Shown here piece by piece: positions 41,936 to 48,617 of a stretch of DNA of 48,617 nt (its first letter is position 1; every line of letters begins with the position of its first letter). The translations under genes and the position numbers were made by a program. Origin of the DNA: Desulfobacterales bacterium RIFOXYA12_FULL_46_15 (GTDB lineage: Bacteria; Desulfobacterota; Desulfobacteria; Desulfobacterales; Desulfobacteraceae); the NCBI GenBank assembly GCA_001799395.1, contig MGTJ01000196.1, positions 8,623-57,239 on the forward strand, written 5' to 3'. The notes beneath the pieces are model-generated. The model searched no databases, was not told the DNA's origin, and saw only the letters and a program-made list of their open reading frames with translations.

Positions 41936-42475
41936 ATGACAAAGAAAAAAAAAGCAGTCTGGATTGCAGTAATTCTAGTTCTGGCCATGACAGTAACCGG
42001 TTTTGGATTTGCAATCAACTCCGGAGCGGCCTGCGGGTTTGGTTCATTTCACAGGTATGGGTTTTCCAGAAGAGGAATGCCGCCGTTTATGCATGAAGAA
42101 ATTAAGAATTTCATTGCCTGGCGTATGGATAACGGCGCCAAAGGCCTTGGCTTATCAGACACTCAAAAGGAGCAGTATGATCTATTTCATATACAATTTC
42201 TGGAAACCATGGAAAAGGCTCTGGCGGCAAGGACGGAATTTAAGAAAAAGGTAATGTCAACCTTTGAAAATGAAAACCCGGATCTTTCCGTTATGGCCAC
42301 AGAAGCTAAAACACATGTGAAAGCACTATCAGATGCCATAATGGAAAACCTGACCCGCTTTACCGGATTTTACAATTCTCTTGATGCTGCCCAGAGAAAA
42401 ATCATCACGGATAAAATAAAAGCCGGGATAGATGATCATATAAATAATTTTCCATGTGATGGGAAGGGGATTTAA
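41936..42475 (+). CDS. Spy/CpxP-like periplasmic stress protein
   Basis: 179 residues with a signal peptide (MTKKKKAVWIAVILVLAMTV, cleavage probably near FGFA). The mature part is helical and charged and contains two LTxxQ-like motifs (LSDTQKEQYDLF and LDAAQRKIITDKI), the hallmark of the Spy/CpxP family of periplasmic chaperones and stress sensors. Strong site AAAAAAAGGAGACGAAAA. It diverges from a CpxR-like regulator across CpxR-box repeats. In enterobacteria CpxP damps the CpxA kinase and helps clear misfolded proteins, and a similar feedback role is inferred here. Metal-resistance relatives (CnrX/ZraP) share the fold, so a metal-sensing role is the main alternative. Confidence 0.8.
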   Translation: MTKKKKAVWIAVILVLAMTVTGFGFAINSGAACGFGSFHRYGFSRRGMPPFMHEEIKNFIAWRMDNGAKGLGLSDTQKEQYDLFHIQFLETMEKALAARTEFKKKVMSTFENENPDLSVMATEAKTHVKALSDAIMENLTRFTGFYNSLDAAQRKIITDKIKAGIDDHINNFPCDGKGI

Positions 42476-42476
42476 G

Positions 42477-43142
42477 ATGAAATCCATGACACGAAGGCAA
42501 TTTATCGTTAACAGCACTGTGGTGATGGGCGGTTTGATCGGTACGGGTATAGTTCAACCCGGGGTTACGATGGCAGATGAAATCGAATTCATTGAATCTG
42601 CCTGCGAAAAAGAGGGTAAAAAAATCCTGGTTGCCTATGAAAGCAATTGCGGCAGCACATCCGGGGTTGCGAAGGCTATTGCCGATGTGATCTGCCGTCA
42701 GGGGATCGGGGTGGATCTTCGCCGTATTGGAAATATTACCGATATTTCATCCTATACCGGCGTTGTGATCGGCAGTGCTGTAAAATCATCTGCCTGGTAT
42801 CCCGGAGTCATCGGGTTTGTAAAAGATCATCAGGATCACTTCAGCCGGATTCCGGTGGTTTATTTTTTGACCTGTCTTGCTTTATATAAAGATACACAAA
42901 AAACCCGTGAACTTGCTCAAAGCTATTTTAATCCTGTGCTGAAGGCTGTTCCTGAAGTCAAGCCCAGGGCCATGGAAGCGTTTTCAGGAGCCCTTGATTA
43001 TAGTAAACTGAATATGGTCGTAAGAATGATAATGAAATCCAGGATGGAAAAGCAGGGAATCCCGGAAGGGGATTTCCGGGATTTTCAGAAAATAGAGTCC
43101 TGGGCCAGGGATACTGTTCTCCCGAACCTGACAGCAGCATGA
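42477..43142 (+). CDS. Tat-exported flavodoxin-like protein
   Basis: 221 residues from the ATG at 42477, preceded by GGAAGGGGATTTAAG; it begins one base after the stop of the Spy-like gene. The N-terminus has a twin-arginine signal (SMTRRQFIV, then a Gly/Val-rich hydrophobic stretch), so a folded, cofactor-loaded protein is exported. The mature part is a flavodoxin fold of the HemG/flavodoxin_5 kind: [20 protein letters not shown] as FMN phosphate loop, [16 protein letters not shown] and [15 protein letters not shown] periplasmic flavodoxin is unusual. Pairing with a Spy/CpxP-like gene suggests a redox role in envelope protection. The 3' end overlaps the convergent kinase gene by 58 bases. 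Confidence 0.82.
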   Translation: MKSMTRRQFIVNSTVVMGGLIGTGIVQPGVTMADEIEFIESACEKEGKKILVAYESNCGSTSGVAKAIADVICRQGIGVDLRRIGNITDISSYTGVVIGSAVKSSAWYPGVIGFVKDHQDHFSRIPVVYFLTCLALYKDTQKTRELAQSYFNPVLKAVPEVKPRAMEAFSGALDYSKLNMVVRMIMKSRMEKQGIPEGDFRDFQKIESWARDTVLPNLTAA

Positions 43143-46100
43143 CCAGGGTCAGGCCATGGGTTTTGTTTCAATAGTTTCAGGACAAGTTCTTTAAGAACAG
43201 GAGGTTTTACGGGTTTGGGAATAAAATCGTCCATGCCGGCATCAAGGCATTTGAGACGGTTTTCTTCACCAACATTGGCAGTCACTGCAATAATAGGGAT
43301 ATCATGATTTCTGACTGAAGATGTTTTATCCCGGATAATCCGGGTGGCTTCATATCCATCCATCTCAGGCATCTGGCAGTCCATGAGAACCAGGTCATAG
43401 TCTTTTTCTTCCAATAGTCTGATGGCCTGGTTCCCGTCGCTTGCATTGTCAGACTGCCAGTTCAGGCGATTACAGACACCGGCAGCGACTTTCCGGTTAA
43501 CCGTATTGTCATCGACAATCAGAACATAGAGACTGCCTGTTAAAGCGGTTTCTTTTTCAGTCAGCCATTTTTTCAGGAGATCAAAAAGTATTTCCTGGCG
43601 GATGGGCTTTTTAATACAGTCATTTATGCCTGCTGCAAGGCATTTTTTTGTAATCTCTTCATTCATGTCCATTGTCATCGCGATCACCGGGACTGTATGA
43701 TCGATAACATCGGAAGCCGTATCCCGGATAATCCTCACAGCTTCAACCCCATTCATTTCCGGCATCCGGCAGTCCATCAACACAAGATCATAGCTGATAT
43801 TTTCCAATGCCTTAACGGCCTGATACCCATTTGAAGCAATATCTGTCCGAAAACCCAGCCGGCTGAGCATGAAAAAAATAAATTTCTGGCTGGCAAGGTT
43901 TTCTTCAACCAGAAGAATCATGAATTTGCCGTGTTTTTCCTCACTGATGCTGTGTCGTGTTATCAGTTCCTGTCCGGCTTTTTTTTCGTTTAATCGCCAG
44001 GATATTTTCACAAGTCCGTTATAGAGGTCTGATGGCTGAATAGGTTTGCAGAAATAAGCATGGAAACCAAGGTCAAGATATTTTTTTGCATCCCCCCGGG
44101 CCCCTGAAGAGGTTGCCATGATCAGGGCGATATCTTTCAGCTTGTCGTCGGATTTGATTTTCCGGCTAAATGAAACACCGTCCATATCAGGCATCCTGGA
44201 ATCAAATATGGCTATTTTAAAGGATTGATTCCTGAGGGATGCATCAACTAAAAGTCTGAGCCCGTCCGAAGCAGTTTCGCAATAAACGGCATCTGTCTTC
44301 CAGGCATTGAGCTGAGCTGCAACCACCTCCATTGAAGTCTTGTCATCATCAATATAAAGTATTTTCAATCCCCTGATATCCGTGGTGTTTTGAAATTCAA
44401 ACTGTTTGTCTGACTTTCCGGCTTTAATGGTAAAACTGAATTCAGATCCTTTGTCAATTTGACTTTGAACACGGATTTCACCGCCCAACAGCTCAATAAT
44501 CTGTTTGCATATGGCAAGCCCAAGGCCTGTCCCGCCATATTTACGGGTATCGGAACCGTCTATCTGCGTGAATGTCTGAAAAAGCAGAACCTGTTTTTCC
44601 GGTAAAATTCCAATACCCTTGTCCTTTACGGAAAAAGCAATGATCAGATGTTCTTCTGTCTCTTCATTTAAAGAGGTTGTGATCAGTATTTCTCCTCTGC
44701 TGGAGAATTTTATTGCATTCCCGGTCAGATTCGCCAATACCTGGCGCAATCGCCCAGGATCACCTTGAATAAAACCCGGGATCAGCGGGTCCATGGAAAG
44801 ACGAAGGCTCAGATTCTTTTCCTTTGCCTTGGAGGAAAATGAAGACACAAAATCTTCCAGCATGCTGTGAATATTGAAATCAATGATTTCAAGATCAAGA
44901 CTCCCGGCATCTACCCTTGAATAGTCAAGGATATCATTAATAATCCTTAAAAGGGATTCTGCACTGTCCTTAATTGTCAGGGAATAGTCTTTTTGCCGGG
45001 TATCAAGATTTGTATCCAGCAGTAGCCGGTTCATCCCGATGATCCCATTCATGGGTGTCCTTAATTCATGGTTCATATTGGCAAGAAACCGGCTTTTAAC
45101 CAGATTGGATTCTTCAGCCTTTTCTTTTGCAAGCATCAAATCGGTATTGATGGTTTCAACCTCTTTTTTTTGTAAGGCAATGGTTTTGAAAAGGGTGTTC
45201 TGCTCAAGAACGATGACAATGATGATTCCAATTTCAAGGGCCATATATCCCACGGGAAGCCACCAGATTTCAGGGTCCTGAAACTTCTGGTTATAGATCA
45301 GATCCCGGACGGCTGTTATGGCTGTGATGGAAAATGCAAAGAAAATAATAAGGGCTTCAATCCTTTTTTTCCGGATAAACTCAAGAACAAGCAGAACAGG
45401 AATGATGAAAAGCCCTGGGCCGATGACAAAGCGGGAAGTATAAGAGAATATCACCTTGGTTTCATAACTGCTGTCCCGGCTGAAAAAAAGAAAGGCAAAG
45501 AAAGCTATCAAACCTGCCCCGATGAAATTAAAAAACAGACTCTGGGTTATTTTTTTTTGCCCGATAAAGTCCAGGACAAAAAAGAGGATCGACACTATGG
45601 ACGCTGTAAAACTGAACCAGGCCAGGCGCTGGAGCATTAGTCCATCCGTGGAGGCATTTGAAACGATCATAAACAAATAACCGCATCCAAAGAAAAAACA
45701 GGTGAGGGCAAAATAGAATTGTGAATATTTTTTAAATCCCGATGCCATCCATAACAGAACAAACATGAAAAAAAAGAAAAAGCTTAACAGCGAAAATCCG
45801 AAAAACAGGCAATAATGGACAATACTATAAAAAACCGTTTGAGAGGTGACATCTTTAAATTCACCCATAAAAATTTTTGGAAGTTCGGTTCTCAGCTTTC
45901 TTGGTATAATCCGGATGGTCAGCCGGTTGGGGCCGTCCAAGTTAAGTATCCTGGGGGAAATGAATTCTCTTTCTCCGAAATATTTTCCAAGGTGGTTGTT
46001 TGCGGTCATAATGCTGCTCATAAAGACAAGATTTCCGTTTATCTTGATCTCAACCGGGTATGAGGTTGCCGGAATAAAAAGCAGTAACCGTTCTTTTTTC

Positions 46101-46387
46101 AAAGCACCGGGAATCAGAAAATCCGTGGTAAAAGTCAGAACTGAATCCTCTTCAAGGCCTTCCGGGAGGGGTGAGTTATGATAGATTTGAAAATCGCCCT
46201 GATCCTGCGAAAATGTCAGGTCAGCATTTTTATCCTTCAGGCTTCCGATATGCATCCAAAAAGAGTTTGGGGTGATGCGGACAAAAGAAGGATTTTTGCC
46301 GGAATTATCTTTGCATCCACTGATCAGCAGGACAAAGCAAAAACAGATGATGAATCCAAAAAAAGAATAAGAATTCCTTAAACTCAT
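43085..46387 (-). CDS. Hybrid histidine kinase with 7TMR-DISM-like sensor and three receivers
   Basis: About 1,100 residues from the ATG at 46387; in-frame starts at 46393 and 46432 are possible and none has a good SD. An N-terminal signal segment ends in LLISGC, a lipobox-like sequence. A beta-rich periplasmic domain (about 35-180) and seven membrane helices (185-400) follow, the layout of 7TMR-DISM receptors that sense carbohydrates or other small ligands. HisKA has H440 ([14 protein letters not shown]); the ATPase has KDKGIGI and [13 protein letters not shown]. Receivers: REC1 (D729), REC2 (D872, with EEN in place of the usual EDN/DDN pocket) and REC3 (VDDN, D1003). No HPt domain is seen here, so the output lies elsewhere. 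It follows the xerD-type gene on the same strand. Confidence 0.9.
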   Translation of the reverse strand: MSLRNSYSFFGFIICFCFVLLISGCKDNSGKNPSFVRITPNSFWMHIGSLKDKNADLTFSQDQGDFQIYHNSPLPEGLEEDSVLTFTTDFLIPGALKKERLLLFIPATSYPVEIKINGNLVFMSSIMTANNHLGKYFGEREFISPRILNLDGPNRLTIRIIPRKLRTELPKIFMGEFKDVTSQTVFYSIVHYCLFFGFSLLSFFFFFMFVLLWMASGFKKYSQFYFALTCFFFGCGYLFMIVSNASTDGLMLQRLAWFSFTASIVSILFFVLDFIGQKKITQSLFFNFIGAGLIAFFAFLFFSRDSSYETKVIFSYTSRFVIGPGLFIIPVLLVLEFIRKKRIEALIIFFAFSITAITAVRDLIYNQKFQDPEIWWLPVGYMALEIGIIIVIVLEQNTLFKTIALQKKEVETINTDLMLAKEKAEESNLVKSRFLANMNHELRTPMNGIIGMNRLLLDTNLDTRQKDYSLTIKDSAESLLRIINDILDYSRVDAGSLDLEIIDFNIHSMLEDFVSSFSSKAKEKNLSLRLSMDPLIPGFIQGDPGRLRQVLANLTGNAIKFSSRGEILITTSLNEETEEHLIIAFSVKDKGIGILPEKQVLLFQTFTQIDGSDTRKYGGTGLGLAICKQIIELLGGEIRVQSQIDKGSEFSFTIKAGKSDKQFEFQNTTDIRGLKILYIDDDKTSMEVVAAQLNAWKTDAVYCETASDGLRLLVDASLRNQSFKIAIFDSRMPDMDGVSFSRKIKSDDKLKDIALIMATSSGARGDAKKYLDLGFHAYFCKPIQPSDLYNGLVKISWRLNEKKAGQELITRHSISEEKHGKFMILLVEENLASQKFIFFMLSRLGFRTDIASNGYQAVKALENISYDLVLMDCRMPEMNGVEAVRIIRDTASDVIDHTVPVIAMTMDMNEEITKKCLAAGINDCIKKPIRQEILFDLLKKWLTEKETALTGSLYVLIVDDNTVNRKVAAGVCNRLNWQSDNASDGNQAIRLLEEKDYDLVLMDCQMPEMDGYEATRIIRDKTSSVRNHDIPIIAVTANVGEENRLKCLDAGMDDFIPKPVKPPVLKELVLKLLKQNPWPDPGHAAVRFGRTVSLAQDSIF

Positions 46388-46543
46388 GTGCATGATATAT
46401 AGTAAAATCGGTTTATCCTGCCGGTCCGTCAAATCACAGGATTTGAAAAATATGAGAGCCGGATCGCAGGTATTTTTTTTAATGATTTTCCAGAAATATG
46501 TAAAGTATCATAACTTGACGATTCCTGAAAATCAAATGTTTTA

Positions 46544-47431
46544 TTAACTTCTCGGATGATATTCATGGTGCATTTTTATGAGATATTCTTTTGAAATATG
46601 AGTGTATATCTGCGTTGTGGATATATCTGAATGCCCCAGCATGGCTTGAACAGATCTTAAATCAGCGCCTCCTTCAAGAAGGTGTGTGGCAAACGAATGC
46701 CGGAGTGTGTGCGGGGTGATATTTTTTGAGAGTTTGGCCATCAGACCGTATTTTTTTAATATTTTCCAGAAACCCTGACGAGTCATGGGTTTACCTGCCC
46801 TTGCAAAAAACAGATACGGGCTTGATAATTGGTTTAAAACAACCGGCCTTCCTTCCTTTATCCATTTTTGGATAACTGTGCCGGCAGGGGTGCCGAAAGG
46901 AATGATTCTTTCTTTTGATCCTTTTCCCATGACCCTGACACAGTTTGCATCCAGATTGACATCCTGCAATTTTAGAAAAATAAGCTCGGAAACTCTCAAT
47001 CCTGAGCCATACATGATTTCCATCATGGCGGAATTTCTCAATTCCCTTGGATTGCTTATGTCCGGAATGTCCAGGAGAGCCGACACTTCCTGGACGGTTA
47101 GAAATTTCGGCAGCGAAACTCCGGTCTTTGGGATACCTACATTTTTTAAGGGGTTGGCTGAAATCACCTTTTCATTTAACAGATATTTAAAAAAACCGCG
47201 GACGGAGATCAAGTGCCGGGCCCTTGATTTAGCCGACAACCCGTTTTTTGCAAGGTCGATCAGCCAGGCCAGAATGACTGTTAAATCCACACCATTGACA
47301 AAGCCTATTTTATTTTTTTCAAGAAAGGTTAAAAACTGGGCAAGATCTGCTGAATATGACATGAGGCTGTTTTTGGACAAGCCTTTTTCAATGATGAGAT
47401 AGTCAAGATAATTTTGAGTCAGTTCATCCAT
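46544..47431 (-). CDS. xerD: Tyrosine site-specific recombinase, XerD type
   Basis: 295 residues, the standard XerC/D length. The N-terminal SAM-like core-binding domain (NYLDYLIIEKGLSKNSLMSY) is followed by the catalytic domain with all active residues: R146 (GSGLRVSEL), K170 (MGKGSKER), H241-x-x-R244 (HTLRHSFATHLLEGG), H267 (LGHSDISTTQ) and nucleophile Y276 (IYTHIS). XerC/D resolve chromosome dimers at dif near the terminus. No prophage or integron features are beside it, so a housekeeping Xer protein is likelier than an element integrase. It begins three bases after the stop of the FGE-family gene and so shares its transcript. Confidence 0.93.
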   Translation of the reverse strand: MDELTQNYLDYLIIEKGLSKNSLMSYSADLAQFLTFLEKNKIGFVNGVDLTVILAWLIDLAKNGLSAKSRARHLISVRGFFKYLLNEKVISANPLKNVGIPKTGVSLPKFLTVQEVSALLDIPDISNPRELRNSAMMEIMYGSGLRVSELIFLKLQDVNLDANCVRVMGKGSKERIIPFGTPAGTVIQKWIKEGRPVVLNQLSSPYLFFARAGKPMTRQGFWKILKKYGLMAKLSKNITPHTLRHSFATHLLEGGADLRSVQAMLGHSDISTTQIYTHISKEYLIKMHHEYHPRS

Positions 47432-47434
47432 GGT

Positions 47435-48617
47435 TTATAAAAAAATCTCTGAAATACAGCGGAACCCTATTGTATTTGACGTGAATCCTGTTTTGAACAA
47501 GCCGCGAGAACTGATAGTGACATCGTTTTTCGAATTCCAGGCAGCTCCTTTTGCAATACAATAAGTGATATTTTTCTGTGATGGAAATCGTGGGGTTTCC
47601 ATATCCGATGTCCATTCCATAACATTACCCAGCATATCAATGATTTTAAATTCATTTGCAAACGCATCATATTCATCTGATGCACAGGTATCTGAAAAAC
47701 CGCTTTGTTCGATGTTAAATGCCTTGATATTAAATTCATCACCCCAGGGATAAATATACCCCAAATCCGTTCTGGCTGCGGCTTCCCATTCTGCTTCAGT
47801 GGGAAGCCGCCGGCCGATCCAGGAAGCAAAGGCTGCAGCATCATTAACACTGACCTGAACCACAGGATGGTTTCTTTTTCCATGCAGAGCCGAATCAGGT
47901 CCGGAGGGGTGATACCAGCAGGCACCTTTTATATCTTCAGAGCCAGCAGTTTTGTTCCAGGTTGCGGCTTTTTTATTTTTTTTAAACCTGGAATGGTAAA
48001 CTCGCCCAAATCCTTTTTGTTCGGCAGTTGTCATATATCCTGTCTGCTCAATAAAGATTTCAAACAAAGCATTGGTCACAGGATAAACACCGATATATAC
48101 TTTTGGCATATCAAACTGCTGCAGTTCAAGGCTGGATTTTATACTTTTTTTAGTTCCGACAGTGTATTTTCCGGCAGGCATGGTTGTATATTTGTTAAAT
48201 TTTTTTTCCCTGTCTCCAAGGACCTCATCAAAGTGTTCTGCGAGTTCTTTTTTCTTTCTGTATTCTTCTAGGGCTTTAAGTTCGTCTTCATCGAGTTCAT
48301 CAATTTCTTCCAGGGTTTCATCTTCGCCGATTTCAATTTCTTCGGCATCCTCGATAAGGTCTTCAGCCTCCTCAACCTCTTCAGCCTCCTCAACCTCTTC
48401 AACCTCCTCAACCTCTTCAGATTCTTCAGATTCTTCAGGTTCTTCAGGTTCTTCAGGTTCTTGATCTTCATCAAGGTCAACGGTTTCGATATCCCCGTCG
48501 ATTTCTTCGATTCCCAGGTCTTCATCAGGCTCGACTTCTTCTATTTCCTCATCAAGAAGAACCTCTTCCAGCTCTTCATCCTCATTGAGTTCGATTTCTT
48601 CTATATCCTCATCAAGA
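47435..48617 (-). CDS. FGE/SUMF1-domain protein with acidic repetitive N-terminal region (5' end outside window)
   Basis: The frame is open from the stop at 47435 to the window edge, about 393 codons, with no stop; no start codon is visible in the upstream part, so the true start is outside. The C-terminal 248 residues are a formylglycine-generating-enzyme-family domain: MPAGKYTVGT, VYPVTNALFEIFIEQTGY, HPVVQVSVNDAAAFASWIG, RRLPTEAEWEAAARTDLG, MLGNVMEWTSD and TIGFRCI. The paired active-site cysteines of true formylglycine generators were not seen, so a structural or binding role is likely. The upstream 145 residues are almost wholly Glu/Asp with Ile, Leu, Val, including a repeated (E-E-[VASP]) tract. 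A small basic stretch (EYRKKKELAEHF) joins the two parts. Confidence 0.8.
   Translation of the reverse strand, partial: LDEDIEEIELNEDEELEEVLLDEEIEEVEPDEDLGIEEIDGDIETVDLDEDQEPEEPEEPEESEESEEVEEVEEVEEAEEVEEAEDLIEDAEEIEIGEDETLEEIDELDEDELKALEEYRKKKELAEHFDEVLGDREKKFNKYTTMPAGKYTVGTKKSIKSSLELQQFDMPKVYIGVYPVTNALFEIFIEQTGYMTTAEQKGFGRVYHSRFKKNKKAATWNKTAGSEDIKGACWYHPSGPDSALHGKRNHPVVQVSVNDAAAFASWIGRRLPTEAEWEAAARTDLGYIYPWGDEFNIKAFNIEQSGFSDTCASDEYDAFANEFKIIDMLGNVMEWTSDMETPRFPSQKNITYCIAKGAAWNSKNDVTISSRGLFKTGFTSNTIGFRCISEIFL
48364..48462 (-). repeat. Tandem 9/18-base repeat encoding Glu-Glu-X triplets
   Basis: Five and a half near-identical 18-base units (plus-strand CAGCCTCCTCAACCTCTT and variants CAGATTCTT, CAGGTTCTT) lie inside the acidic region of the FGE-family gene. 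On the coding strand they give (E-E-A/V/S/P)n. The unit length is a multiple of three, so copy-number change would keep the frame. Confidence 0.85.

Noticed and set aside
46544-47431. The XerD-type gene as evidence for an integrated mobile element
   Set aside because: It has the housekeeping XerC/D length and motifs, and no direct-repeat ends, tRNA attachment site, phage or transposon genes were found around it.
48364-48462. Regular short repeats that might suggest a CRISPR array
   Set aside because: Units are 9/18 bases, contiguous with no spacers, and sit in frame inside an open acidic coding region.
48162-48464. Serine-rich plus-strand open frame of 100 codons
   Set aside because: It is the complement of the Glu-rich repeat (GAA/GAG read as TTC/CTC in shifted frames) and has no independent support.

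Overview
The window reads as a chromosomal stretch of an anaerobic Gram-negative bacterium, most likely a sulfate-reducing Desulfobacterota (Desulfobacteraceae-like). This is inferred from moderate GC, the very high density of multi-PAS histidine kinases, a CX2CX4CX16C iron-sulfur protein with a DUF3786-type body, and a PUFA-synthase-type lipid synthase with a PfaD-like partner. No marker gene fixes the taxon. No tRNA, rRNA, IS element or CRISPR array was found.

Layout. (1) 1-1982: the tail of a chemotaxis receptor and a DUF3786-type Fe-S protein. (2) 2017-10476: a minus-strand pair (NtrC-type sigma54 activator plus hybrid kinase) diverges from a plus-strand pair (kinase with a periplasmic ABC_sub_bind-type sensor, then a REC-GAF-PAS-PAS kinase). 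A -24/-12 promoter match lies in the gap. (3) 10434-16826: a GntR/FCD regulator diverges from an Asp/Glu-racemase-family gene and a complete branched-chain-amino-acid-type ABC importer (LivH, M, G, F and binding protein). Paired ATATC-ATW-GATAT dyads in the gap are candidate operators. (4) 17074-27104: a plus-strand signalling run: a truncated receiver-like mini-ORF, a 4-PAS kinase, a periplasmic sugar-type binding protein, a second kinase with a duplicated sensor domain, an Rcp1-like receiver, a REC-PAS-GGDEF protein with a decayed HD-GYP tail, and an HDOD protein. (5) 27174-30508: diacylglycerol kinase, an LTA-synthase-type phosphoglycerol transferase and an exported glycoside-hydrolase-like protein.

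(6) 30483-41784, minus strand: a CpxRA-like two-component system is followed on the same strand by a PfaD-type enoyl reductase and a 2,470-residue KS-AT-ACP-ACP-KR-DH-DH-DH synthase. Divergent from it (41936-43142) are a Spy/CpxP-like periplasmic protein and a Tat-exported flavodoxin-like protein. The gap between them holds an exact GTAAA-N5-GTAAA CpxR box and further in-phase half-sites. This is the most interesting system: an apparent envelope-stress circuit wired to a compact secondary-lipid synthase. (7) 43085-48617, minus strand: a formylglycine-generating-enzyme-family protein with a long acidic repetitive N-terminal part (running off the window), a XerD-type recombinase and a hybrid kinase with three receivers.

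Overall the window holds seven histidine kinases plus one kinase-like dimerisation module joined to GGDEF. Several share recognisable modules, pointing to local duplication and domain shuffling. Three tail-to-tail gene pairs overlap at their 3' ends. All functions are inferred from sequence read by eye; no database search was run.
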